Assembly: GCF_000224145.3 (NCBI RefSeq)
Contig: NC_020179.2
Location: forward strand, 2,434,125-2,498,124
Length of the DNA: 64,000 bases
Source of the DNA: Ciona intestinalis
Taxonomy: Eukaryota > Chordata > Ascidiacea > Phlebobranchia > Cionidae
Direction of reading: 5' to 3'
Made by a program: the position numbers and the translations under genes. Within the stretch, counting starts at the first letter, position 1. The number at the start of each line of letters is the position of its first letter. Positions 28,501 to 37,767 of this stretch are shown here, one piece after another. The notes below the pieces were generated by a model. It searched no databases. It was given only the letters and a program-made list of their open reading frames with translations, and had not been told where the DNA came from.

Positions 28501-29629
28501 AATAAATACCAACGTTTGTCAGCCATTTGGTAAGAAATCATCGGTATATATATGACTAAATATTAAATAAAACTTACTTGTAATAAAAGAAGGTAATGCC
28601 ACCTTCCAAACCCAGCTTGTGCAGAAGCTACTTTGTAAGTTGCTTTCCGATTGTTTCCTACTAATCTATCTAAAACATAAACACAATCCATAAGTACAAA
28701 AGCTACTGCCTTATAAAAACTTAACAATCCCAAGCTCTTACTAATCTAATCTATATCTTAACTAGTATATATTCAAATTCAATTGGCCTACCCAATGTAT
28801 TATTGTGTTAAGAATGAATGAAGGAACATAAATTACTTTATTCTCGCGTGGCCAGAAAACGACAGTCGTTATACCACGGGTGTACACCTTGTTCCAGCTT
28901 ACGAGTTACCACGTATGTTACTCTGTAGGTGATTATTTTTTTGACTTTTTTTTTATTATTTTATGTATGGCTGACAATTTGAACAACACATTGCCTTATT
29001 GGTGACCTAACCACTGGGTTGGAGCAATTGCCGTTAAGTGTCTTGCCCAAGGACACATATGCCCACTAGCCCACATTCATGATTCATTCACATGCGACTT
29101 ATTATCCGAACCCCTAGCCCCTAGCCTCTAGCCCCTAACTTCTAACCCCTAACCCCCAACCCCTAACTCGTGCCATTCACACAAAAAAACTTTTAAAAAA
29201 TAAAACGTATTGCACTGTGCGGGACTCGAACCCGGTAAGAACGAAACAAAGAGATTATTCGTCGGGACGCCAACCGTTACACCACATAGCCGACGATAGT
29301 TAACAGAACGAAAGAGCGTGTATAACCTACCTAATTTGGGAAAGATGTTTTTACTAGTGTTTTATATATTTATAAAGGTATTTTCAGTATTTAAGTAATT
29401 TGTTTTACATTTATTACCAATTTAAAGTGTTTCTTTGTGTATTTTTTCAAAATTTTAAACTTAATAAGAGCGCCCACTTGTGAAAAGTGGAGAGTGACAT
29501 TCGGATAATAAGTCGTATGTGATTCATTCAACCATTCAATAAAGTAAATAGTAAAATAAACTTACCATTTTCGTCTACATCGCTCAACGGAGTATCATTA
29601 TTGGCATCTACGGGAACTAAGTATTCCAT
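22504..29629 (-). CDS. SV2-like major facilitator transporter
   Basis: Twelve exons: 29629-29566, 28669-28578, 28216-28090, 27713-27551, 27127-27006, 26260-26028, 25566-25487, 25053-24904, 24343-24126, 23781-23717, 23130-23010, 22661-22504. They join in frame to about 530 residues. Family hallmarks in order are CGWANASDAIEI in TM1 (compare DGVEVFVV in SV2), the MFS motif GGYLWGTLADYWGRRR near residue 98, the SYFSEFQPRDKRG loop, MPESPLYL, GYGITMWLP, ILVMDRVGGK and STLAWNALDVLTPEMY, which closely follows SV2A's SIASWNALDVLTVELYP. It is shorter than vertebrate SV2 (about 740) because the long N-terminus and the pentapeptide-repeat luminal loop are missing; only about 40 residues separate TM7 and TM8. 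The end of exon 7 is ambiguous (25487 or 25460, both in frame). Exon 9 uses a GC donor. The substrate is unknown; SV2 proteins act in secretory vesicles, but location cannot be read here. Confidence 0.9.
23390..23698 (-). mobile_element. SINE, full-length reference copy
   Basis: Read on the minus strand it starts GGCGCCGTGGCATAGTGG (tRNA A-box type), then GGGTTCAAGGCTCG (B-box type), a long unrelated body and an (ATTC)n tail. These promoter boxes mark it as tRNA-derived. It resembles the composite SINE reported from Ciona (Cics-1), but I could not compare sequences. It lies in the intron between exons 10 and 11 of the SV2-like gene. Confidence 0.85.
24438..24727 (-). mobile_element. SINE, diverged full-length copy
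   Basis: Runs from GGAATGAATATATCTTGC to GCTAACTACTTTGGCACGGCGC with all body blocks present but many substitutions. It lies in the intron between exons 8 and 9 of the SV2-like gene. Confidence 0.8.
25573..25885 (-). mobile_element. SINE forming the 3' splice region of an exon
   Basis: The tail end (GTTGAATGTAACTTAC on the plus strand) lies 7 bases from the start of SV2-like exon 7 at 25566. Read on the gene strand, the SINE tail supplies the sequence running into TTCAACTTTTCTAG just before the exon. Confidence 0.8.
26301..26583 (-). mobile_element. SINE, diverged copy
   Basis: AATAAATGTAACTTACTTTA tail, then the GTATGGCTGTTAATTTG and GACCACTGAGTTGGAGCAAT body, with a decayed head near 26560. 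It lies in the intron between exons 5 and 6 of the SV2-like gene. Confidence 0.75.
28309..28500 (+). mobile_element. MITE-1 copy, near full length
   Basis: Left TATAGTAGGGTGGGGAAAGA, right CTATATTCCCACGCCCTACTA, forward internal orientation. It lies in the intron between exons 2 and 3 of the SV2-like gene. Confidence 0.85.
28811..29067 (-). mobile_element. SINE, head truncated
   Basis: Runs from the GAATGAATGAAGG tail to GGACACATATGCCCAC and then stops. The tRNA-like head is missing and the 431-bp inverted-repeat element begins within 25 bases. Confidence 0.8.
29106..29167. repeat. Telomere-like CCCCTAA/CCCCTAG array
   Basis: Eight to nine degenerate units of CCCCTAA, CCCCTAG or CTTCTAA occur in a row inside the 431-bp element. 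The 7-mer resembles, but is not, the TTAGGG repeat of animal telomeres. Confidence 0.75.
29212..29296 (-). repeat. tRNA-like sequence, not a functional tRNA
   Basis: On the minus strand GTCGGCTATGTGGTGTAACG resembles an A-box and GGGTTCGAGTCCCGC is a perfect B-box. The middle stem has a 12-base loop and the ends do not pair as an acceptor stem. It is therefore a tRNA-derived segment or pseudogene, possibly the head of a second SINE type. Confidence 0.6.
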
Positions 29630-30140
29630 TTAAACTTTTACAAACCCAGCGTCTTACATGTAGTTGTAACTCCACTGATGTACTTCAAATGCTACACATT
29701 CTAACAAAAAAATTCCACGTAACATTTTTGTTTACAAAATCGTCACGCATGATGATTTGTTTATCACGTGATTAAGCAGAATGGTGTTTTATTAATATGA
29801 TTGGGGAGCTATTGCGCGTGGTTTTACAGCTTATGTGCTAAGGCAAAAGATAAACATGTTTGCGTTCATACTAAATTATGTTTCTTCAAGCTTTCCTGAC
29901 AAACAGAAGTGTTTAAATTTAAAACAGCGGCGAAACAAAAACCTCATTCTTACCACAAACCCTTGTTAAACGTCTGTTTCCAAGAACTTAACCGTGATCA
30001 TCTAAACTACATTAATTATACATGAAGAGAAATGCAATCTTGAATTTTATTTGCGTAAACACAGCTCCTCGTTACACGGCAGCATACGACGATTTTTACA
30101 CAACTAAATAGTAGGTTAAGTTTAAAACAGTCGATGTATC

Positions 30141-30337
30141 ATAGTAGGGTGGGGTAAGATGAGACACCTTTAGCACGTAATATCCAAATATCCTGATCGT
30201 GTTTTAAACAAGTAAAAAGGTCTATGGGAGTCGTGAGGAAACGGTTTTATAATTCATTAAAAGTTTTTTTGTTTACTACTAAATGTGACGAAAAAATAGA
30301 ATAAAAAGGTGACCTATCTTCCCCCACCCTACTATAT
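30141..30337 (-). mobile_element. MITE-1 copy, full length
   Basis: ATAGTAGGGTGGGGTAAGAT at the left and CTTCCCCCACCCTACTATAT at the right. Reverse orientation (CTATGGGAGTCGTGAGG inside). It lies upstream of the SV2-like gene. Confidence 0.9.
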
Positions 30338-30431
30338 ATTTAACCTAACAATAAAACAGATTAATACAAATGTAACTGCGTCGTTTCAATCTAAATTGGC
30401 TCTCCTGTCCAAACATTCGAAGAACTACCAG

Positions 30432-30570
30432 CAATATTTGTTGCAAGATGCACAATTCATTGATATCATTCGAACTTCTTTTGCTTTCTTTACCAAACCG
30501 AGCTCGTTAAAATCTTGCTCGTCGTAATCTGAAGATCCTTTATCTGTAGGTTTGCTAGACGTTAACATCT
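30432..30570 (-). CDS. Orphan 46-codon open frame after a splice-like site
   Basis: Starts with ATG directly after GTTTGTATAG, a good 3' splice site, and reads MLTSSKPTDKGSSDYDEQ followed by DFNELGLVKKAKEVRMIS and a cysteine-rich end NCASCNKYCW before a stop. It could be an alternative terminal exon of the upstream secreted-protein gene, though the phase from exon 2 does not fit, or a chance frame. No family is recognised. Confidence 0.25.
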
Positions 30571-30603
30571 ATACAAACACATAGCCTACACACTATACAT
30601 ATC

Positions 30604-30795
30604 ATACAGTGGGGGGAGATAGGAAACCTTTAGCACATAATGTCCAATTATCCTGAAAGTGTTTTAAACAATTAACACCGTTATATGGGAATCGTGAGGA
30701 CACGGTTTTATATTTCTTTAAATGTTATTGGTTTACTATCAAATAAAACGAGAAAATATAATGAAAATGTGTCCCATCTTCCCTCATTGTATACT
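30604..30795 (-). mobile_element. MITE-1 copy
   Basis: Left end ATACAGTGGGGGGAGATAGG, right end GTGTCCCATCTTCCCTCATTG. Reverse orientation. The ends have diverged more than the interior. Confidence 0.8.
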
Positions 30796-31100
30796 ATACA
30801 TATTTAGCACAAATGAACACCGCGCCGTTAGGCGTTTTAATTAAATGACCAATAGCTCCGAGGCAATGCGGGAACGTTTCTGGTTAGGTTTGGCAGGTAA
30901 GCTTGTTATATGACACTTTTACACACGGTATTTTTTACCCGTAGTGTGTTTTAACGACTGAAGTATTTTTGCTAATTTCCTAGCTTCTCGCTCTTTCCTG
31001 TTTTATACAGTTTGAGCGTCGCCATAATACCAATTGTCGCTATCGTAATAAAACATTAAGTGTCTGTGAAATAAAAAATGCACATAATGTGTTTACAGAT

Positions 31101-33145
31101 TCATGCCGTCTGACATTTGCCATAAGATAGTTTCCCAGCTTTAAAATATGCAGACTATTTAAAGTCAAAGGGGGTTGAAAATAATAAGGACGTGGCAGAG
31201 CCAGGAATCCAAAATAAGTTTACATTAGCCAGTGTGGTTTTGTAAGCTGTTATAACATATTGGGCAATATGTGCTTAAGTGTTCCGTCTTCTCCAACCCC
31301 ACTATATAGAGACTTACCGCTGTTGAAGTTCGTTTCTCCTCGCTTCAGAACCTCAACGTTGCAATAATGTGATAAATAACGACATCTTAAGTTGATCACA
31401 CCCTCGCATTTCACTAACTGCGTCCTGTGTAGGATCAAAAACAATAACTTTGAATCAAGTTTGCAGATTATACTATTAGCAAATTTATTTTGAGCCTGCT
31501 ATAATCGAATAAAATATTGCAAACATGAACCTCTTCCGTGTACTTAAAGATAATTAAATCTTACCCCTTCGTTGTGCGTATTAAACGGGCGGAAGGATAT
31601 ATCATTTCGCAAGAAAATTGATATATAATTCGCACGAAAAAAGGTATAATTTTGCACGAAATTGAACATAACTGTATTTTTGCAAGGTAAACCTGACCGT
31701 GACTATACCAACTTTTAACAAACCTTATATTAGATTATTTGTATTAATATTTATAAAGACCAGCTTATGGTATAGGGTGGGGGACGGAACACCTTTTTCA
31801 AACTATTTGTTCGCCTTTTGGTACTTAAAAAATATAAAACCATTTCCACAAAGAACGATAAAGGATTTATAAAACTGTTTCCGAATCCATAAACCGTTGC
31901 TAATTGCTTAAAACGTGGTCGGAAAATTTAAATTTTATATGCTAAAGTTGTTCCATCTTACCCCACAGTACTATACTTAAGCTAATAATTTTAGAACTGC
32001 AACTCAAAAGCGGGGCTAACATCATTTCCAATTTGGTTAATACGATCAGTTTAATTCTAAAGAAAAAATAGGATTCCACTTCCTACAAGAGTAAAAGCGA
32101 GAAAAGCACAGTTACAATATAGCTTGCAACAAATCAGAGTCGTAAAAACACCGAGTAGTCCAACTGCCGTCTTTGTGTGTTCAAAATAGAGCAAATTTTT
32201 TTTGACTTTTTTTGATACAGAAAACAAATAACACTTGTTTTTTTACACTTTTCAACCTTTAAATTTGTTTTTAGACTTAAGTTTTTCTCTAATTTACCGA
32301 AAAACATGTATTTTCCCTATACCTACTGTGTTATTTTGGAACCAAATTGCCGTTCAAATTGTCTTTTACGTAACAATGGGTTGGACTACTCGGTATTTCT
32401 ATGGCTCTACATCAAATAAGCCGGAGGCCTTGAAGAGACAAAGGGGAAATGTCTATCGACATAGCATAAAGGATGGGGGTTGCATATCGACCACATAATG
32501 TCAAATTGCATATGAGTCACCAGATAGAAATACCAGTAGGATAAAATGATATAATTATAGACCGAGTCGTTCCGATTAATAAAAAACAATTTAAAATATT
32601 TTAAAATTACGTGTCCAGAATTAAAAACAAATTGTTTAATACTTTGTCAAACGCATTAAAATGTCTGCATCTACAATATAGCTATAAGCGTTACCGATTT
32701 CGAACACCAAAAGAACGTTGTAAAATGTCATATATAACTCGTATACGATTTTTATTAATTACAATATTTGTATATATAGTAGGATGGGAGAAGATGGGAC
32801 ACCTTTTCATACCATTTTCTGGTCCCGCATAGTAGTAAACAAAAAACATTCAATGAAATATAAAACCATATTCTCACGACTCTCATAGACCGTTGTTAAT
32901 TGTTTAAAACATGGTCAGGACATTTGGATATTAGGTGCTAAAGGTGTCCCATCTCCCCCCACACCACTATATTACAGTTCTCTTATTTGACTTTTTATGT
33001 TATATCGATAGGGTCATGCCTAATAAATTAAAAAATCTTACCATAAACTTCTGAAGCTGACTACTTTAGTTTCCACCTCTAGTATATTCCCACAGCATAA
33101 TATAACAAGCATAAATGCAACTCTTGTTGAAAAATCTTTGTCCAT
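31101..33145 (-). CDS. Probable small secreted protein, family not recognised
   Basis: Exon 1 (33145-33042) starts with a clear signal peptide: MDKDFSTRV followed by hydrophobic AFMLVILCC. It ends in a TTATG|GTAAGA donor. Exon 2 (31424-31318) has a CACAG acceptor, keeps frame through a split Trp codon, and encodes WTQLVKCEGVINLRCRYL and then SHYCNVEVLKRGETNFNS, with a GTAAGT donor. A plausible last exon (31138-31101) adds AGKLSYGKCQTA and a TGA. The total would be about 83 residues. Six cysteines are visible, two of them in the signal region. The CEG...LRC spacing recalls the start of SUEL/rhamnose-binding lectin domains, but that is too little to name it. The third exon is the weakest part. 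No transcript evidence can be seen. Confidence 0.5.
31771..31975 (+). mobile_element. MITE-1 copy
   Basis: TATAGGGTGGGGGACGGAAC at the left, TTCCATCTTACCCCACAGTA at the right, forward orientation. It lies in intron 1 of the putative secreted-protein gene. Confidence 0.85.
32150..32394. mobile_element. 245-bp element with 15-bp perfect terminal inverted repeats
   Basis: ACCGAGTAGTCCAAC at 32150-32164 is the exact complement of GTTGGACTACTCGGT at 32380-32394. The match extends four bases outward with one mismatch. The body is AT-rich and non-coding. No clear target duplication was found and no second copy is in the window. Confidence 0.5.
32775..32972 (+). mobile_element. MITE-1 copy, full length
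   Basis: TATAGTAGGATGGGAGAAGA at the left, CCCATCTCCCCCCACACCAC at the right, forward orientation. It lies in intron 1 of the putative secreted-protein gene. Confidence 0.85.
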
Positions 33146-35909
33146 TTTAAATTTCGTCTTTCTTGTTAAAAGGGTTGAACGAAGTGCTGGACCAATACAC
33201 TGCTGTCCCTGGCTTATAAACTCTCACTTGACACTTTTTTTTCTGTCTCGTACTATAAGAAACGCGCTGGCGAATGGAATTATATAGTTCAAATTGAACA
33301 GTTTGTCTCTGTGTTAAAGGTTGACCATTGAATCTTAAAAAGCCGAGTCTATTCCTTAATTGCTAATGTGAGTGCGTGGGTTCGGGATAAGGGTAAATAT
33401 TAAATCAAATAAAGTGCCTTTCTTGATGATGGTTCATTTATCACGCTGTCATTCCGCGGATGCCACCGTATTGTGCAAAGGAAGATATAATTATGTGTGG
33501 TTGTCGATGTTTGTGCAAGATAAATGAGCCAATTTTCGATGACGACGTGCGCCAAGAAATAAAACAGCGCATGCTATATGCCAGCAGTCATCGTAATTAA
33601 ACTATATACGTATGACGTCATCAAAGTGACGTACGTACTCGTATTTTAACGCAATCCCGCGGAGTAATATTTTACAGAATTCGTTTGACATCAAAGATTC
33701 TAAAGTTTAAATTTTCGTATATGACTTTTCGTTTTGTAAAGTTTTTTCATGCAACTATTTACAGATTGAAAAACTACGCTGTTTTAAAGCCATCACCCTT
33801 TAGATTGGGTCATGCGCCACGTAACAATTTAAACCCACAACCTTTGCTGAACTATGAAATTTCTTCTAATGCTAATACATAATAGATAATATGGTGACAT
33901 CTTTGAAAGCGTAATTTATAATTCCCCCGGACTTATTGACCTTAAACTACTTTGCGACTTTTCAACATTACAAATATCGATTTGACTTAAATCCAAAGGG
34001 CCTCAAACAGCTATATTCTACGACAGCTTAAAACAGATTAATATGCATAAAACATAGTGCAAAATAAAGTTGAACGTATATGCGGGTGGAAAATTGAGTC
34101 AGTTCGTAAGTGTTTATCTGTTTAGATTTGCATAATATATGTGACAGTTTTATAATACCTGAATGGATGATATAGTAACTTTTGTATTCCAGCGTTGCGG
34201 AGCAACTTCGGTTTCATAAACCTCGTGCCTGTTCATAAGTTTCCTATCTTTTAACTTGTTTTTTTTTGTAGAAACCGCACATTTTATGCCTAATTTATCA
34301 ATGGAATTTTAAGTGTTTGTGTACCGAGCTGCTTAGCTTTCTAACCTCACAATTTAAACTTGGTTTGGAAACCATGGGCGAAGACTTAATATGTTATGAA
34401 TACATAATGCTTCATGTCCGGGTTAGGTCGGGCAAATAAGCACCTTTGAAATAAATCGGCCTGTGGTACATGGAAAAAAAACCTTATGTGGATATGCGCA
34501 AACAAAACAACTGCTACAATAAACAGAAAAGCATGGCAAGAATTTGCGATTGTAACACGTATAGGTCGATAATAAAATTCTACGAATACATGAATAATTC
34601 GAACCAGTGTGTTTGGTGCCGCAATATCATTTGAACAAGCGATAGATTTCAAACTGACTGATTTAAACCCAATTACGTGTTTGGTTTATTATACCCTAGC
34701 GGTAGTAATTAAGACACAAAATATGCTTTCAGCGTGTCCGGTTTCACCCCAACAAGCCATTATTGATTCAGCATGCGCTATAAACAATTAGTTCGAATTC
34801 CATAGTTGCTCATTTGGGTGCGCAAAAAATCTGCCATGGAGCTAAAATCGATCTTAGCCACAATTGACTAACGTTACATGTGTCGTGTGTAAAAGTAGAC
34901 GAGCATGACCATATAGCTGTCACTCTTTGTGGTTTGTTTACAGTTAAAGCCGCAAACCGCAAAATACGATAAAAGCTAAAACGTCCATTTAGTTTGGTCA
35001 TGTTACTAATTTTGCATACAATTATTCGCATTAAAGTAAACTGTCATTTTTTCTTCTATTAAAACGTTACGTCCTTATGAAATCATAAGAACAATTTATT
35101 GATGGATGGGGGAAGATGGGACACCTTTGCAATCTACTTTCTCGTCCCATTTGGTAGTAAACAAAGAACAGTAAAATAATTATTTAACCATTTGCTTTTG
35201 ACTCCCATATACCGCTGTTAATTGTTTAAAACACGATCAGGATATTCGGATAATATCTGCTACAGGTGTCCCATATCCCCCACCCTACTATATTAAACGG
35301 GAGCAGTGTACACGCAGTTGAAACGCATGGGGCAAGCAAACGAATGTTTAAACTAGATTTTTAAACCGTATGGTATTTTTTCGTGTTATTTACGTGTATG
35401 TCTAATAATAATGTCACATTTTAATAGAATTAACAATTACCATGTTTACATGATCGGGTTTGGATTTGAATTCAATCAGATTCGATGTAACGCCACACGC
35501 ATTTCAAATCCGATCCGCTAACACGTCGTATTTGAATGGACTGAAAGTCGACGAGATGAAATTTGTGGCAGGGTTGTTTTGAAATGTTTTTGATAAGTTT
35601 GATTTGATATTAGAAAGAAAACCTTATCACGTAGTTTTTTAGATTGCTGCAGGAACTTAACTGTCTGATTAGTAAAAATTGACGAAAGACAAGGCCGAAA
35701 TCAACAATACTATAAAAATATTGCTGAAGAATTTCCACAAAAGCATTTTTAAAAAGATTGGTTGGTGAAAATTCAGATTATACGTATGCTATCATACATT
35801 TCAAGCAAATATTAACGCTTAATAATGCGTAATATTTATATAATACAGAAAACAAATATCGGTAAAGTGGAAGAATCTTAAAGTGCAGTATTATAATATA
35901 TTAAAAACT
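33146..35909. other. Intergenic region with repeats only
   Basis: No convincing exon was found. The longest minus-strand frame (34386-34652) has no recognisable domain or splice sites. A decayed SINE piece may lie at about 34170-34280 (CCAGCGTTGCGGAGCAACTT, then CCTCGTGCC). One MITE-1 copy is at 35101-35292. Confidence 0.5.
35101..35292 (+). mobile_element. MITE-1 copy
   Basis: GATGGATGGGGGAAGATGGG at the left, CCATATCCCCCACCCTACTA at the right, forward orientation, intergenic. Confidence 0.85.
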
Positions 35910-36804
35910 ATGTCAAAATCTGGAGCAGGAGCTGCTGAGTGGCCATTTTTTGGAAAACTAAATGAATTGCTGTCCTGTCGTCCAAGAACAAAAGTATAAA
36001 GGCATTTGTTTGCACTGAATGAAATGTTTATTTTGTTTCACTGCAATTGCATTGATGTGCGGTTAATTAAAAATATATATTGATTCATAGGCAGTGGAAG
36101 AAAAATCCATCATGGTCGATACAATGTATGGTACAGCAGCATGGTGAGTATTCGTTGGTATTTGTTTGTGTAGGTTAATGTAATATGTGCTACAATTAAA
36201 TGTATGTCTTTTAAAGGTTCATTTACTGAAGGAGAAGGACTTGGAGCAAGAAAATATGATAGTAAAAGTGGTGAGCTTGTTTAAAAATATGTTTGCAATA
36301 CGCGAGTTGTGTAATTGGCAATAAACTTGCAGTAATTGAAACATCAACCACAATATCAGCAACAGAAGAAGAGGCAGCACCATCCCAGCACCAGTACAAG
36401 TTCTGGTACAAAACGTAAAGCAGGTATGCAGAAACCAGCATTACATCTTAAACTATTTTTTTTTATTAGTGTGATTACTGAACAACAAGTTAAGGATAAA
36501 ACTGCATATCATTTTTTATTATTTTAGATCGACCAAGAACCAAAGAAAAACGACGTAAAGGTAACTTTGCATACTACTTGTAAACAGATTGAACAGTTTT
36601 TTATGTTTAGAGGGAAAAGGATGGAGTGAATTCATCGATGCTTACAAAGAAGAATGTGCCAAGGATCTGAAATCAAGAGAATTGATGGTACAGAGTATGA
36701 ACGATGCATTAGGTCGAGCCATAAATGTACTGGTTTCCAATCAGGAGCCCGCAATTGTTTTGCAAATGTCTCCAGATACAGCTGGCAGCAGTAATACTGA
36801 ATAG
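35910..36804 (+). pseudogene. Myb/trihelix-like protein of a Harbinger-type transposon, partial
   Basis: Six exon-like pieces with good splice sites: 35910-35993, 36095-36143, 36217-36270, 36333-36423, 36528-36560, 36611-36804. The first reads AEWPFFGKLNELLSCRPRTK, like the C-terminal end of the trihelix/Myb-SANT domain carried by the accessory protein of Harbinger elements. The last is a predicted helix, EGKGWSEFIDAYKEECAKDL onward, to NTE-stop. Exon 4 puts the later exons one base out of frame, and the N-terminal part of the DNA-binding domain is not found upstream, so it looks decayed. It converges with the transposase remnant at 37085-37366, as in two-gene Harbinger elements. A domesticated host gene is the alternative. 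Confidence 0.55.
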
Positions 36805-37084
36805 CTTTCATTGTTTTTTTATTTCATTCACTTCTTACCTTTTGTACTCTTCATTCAGTTACAAATCATTAACTTTCATTATTTTTTATTTCATTCCATT
36901 CTATTTTTTATTTCACTCACTTCTTGTACCTCCAAGTTTTTATTTCATTCACTCCTTACCTTTCATATACTGTTAATTCAATTACAAAGCATAACATGCC
37001 ATTTGTTGTTTGTTAGCTGTAATAGTAACAAAATAATAATGAACAGAACACTTGGGTTTCAAATCGAAATGAGGTAACAGTTAA

Positions 37085-37366
37085 CTATTTTACAAATCGC
37101 ATAGACTGTCGTAAAGACTGAGTGGTTTGCAAATGATCTACAATGGCTTGTCTAACACGGCTACCAGTAGAATGTGGGTCATTAAGTAATTGTGGAAGTG
37201 AGTATGGCTGAGGATACATGGAAGAAGAATCTAATACATTTTGGGAAAAAGCAGTATGTTTTGTTTCACAAACATTATGTAGTGCACAACATGTAGCAAT
37301 AACATATGGTGCCATGTCAATTGATAGGTCCATTTTCTTACGCCACGAAGTATACGCCACGACCAA
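37085..37366 (-). pseudogene. Harbinger (PIF/HARBI1-type) transposase, C-terminal remnant
   Basis: Encodes KKMDLSIDMAPYVIATCCAL then HNVCETKH. The hydrophobic run followed by CCALHNVCE is characteristic of the end of DDE_4 Harbinger transposases (usually CCxLHNxCE). About 90 residues remain of an expected 350 or more; the catalytic core is missing. Upstream sequence breaks into other frames and then into a MITE-1 fragment. No terminal inverted repeats of the parent transposon were found. Confidence 0.7.
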
Positions 37367-37429
37367 ATGATTTTAAATGATTTTAAACTGTCCTGTATTA
37401 CCCTGTGTATTTTCGAATTCAAAAAATTT

Positions 37430-37547
37430 GTACTAATTCGGAATGATAGTACTTATTCGTGGTATCACCAAAAATTGTCATGTATTTTTGGAAATATTGG
37501 GAAGTATGAGCTTAAGTGTCCTATCTTTCCCCACTCTACTACATATA
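37430..37547 (+). mobile_element. MITE-1 fragment, right half
   Basis: Ends GTGTCCTATCTTTCCCCACTCTACTA, the family's right terminus. The left half is missing or unrecognisable next to the transposase remnant. Another fragment of the left terminus is at about 37886-37930. Confidence 0.6.
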
Positions 37548-37692
37548 TTGTGCCAGTAAAACGCGATACAAACTAATTTCAGTTTTTAAAGCAGAGAGGC
37601 TAACATGTTTTGTACCGTCGCAGCACAATAACTTGAGTATAGTAAATCGGACGAGACTGATAAAACACAACAATATTATATCACCATTTATA

Positions 37693-37698
37693 TTTATT
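37693..37698 (-). promoter_or_regulatory. Polyadenylation signal of minus-strand CCP gene
   Basis: AATAAA on the minus strand, 70 bases past the predicted stop at 37768. Confidence 0.55.
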
Positions 37699-37767
37699 AT
37701 ATAGATTTAATAGGTTCGGTTATACGTGTTAGTTATCTTTTTGTTAGTTGGAAGCTTCATGGATCTT

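Larger units (their letters stand above)
29090..29520. mobile_element. 431-bp inverted-repeat element with 9-bp target duplication (possible Mutator-like)
   Basis: The ends ACATGCGACTTATTATCCGA... (29090-29110) and its complement at 29500-29520 form 21-bp terminal inverted repeats with one mismatch. The 9-mer GATTCATTC flanks the element directly at 29081-29089 and 29521-29529. A 9-bp duplication suits Mutator-like elements, though hAT and Merlin types with 8-9 bp cannot be excluded. Inside are a degenerate CCCCTAR array (29110-29167) and a tRNA-like stretch (29212-29296). No coding region is visible. It lies in intron 1 of the SV2-like gene. Confidence 0.75.

Noticed and set aside
29106-29167. 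True internal telomere or chromosome-fusion site
   Set aside because: The unit is a degenerate 7-mer rather than TTAGGG and lies wholly inside a small transposable element.
29212-29296. Functional tRNA gene
   Set aside because: The B-box is perfect, but the anticodon loop is too long and the acceptor ends do not pair.
32235-32498. 87-codon plus-strand ORF
   Set aside because: It crosses the end of the 245-bp inverted-repeat element and shows no domain.
32407-32832. Possible CRISPR-like or tandem array from evenly spaced MITE copies
   Set aside because: The repeated units are MITE terminal repeats with TATA flanks in a eukaryotic genome; spacing is irregular and there are no spacers.
34386-34652. 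88-codon minus-strand ORF in the intergenic region
   Set aside because: No domain, no splice context and ordinary AT-rich composition; it could be chance.
36725-37077. Plus-strand ORFs rich in Phe, Ser and Leu
   Set aside because: They come from a low-complexity TTTCATTCA-type tract next to the Harbinger remnant.
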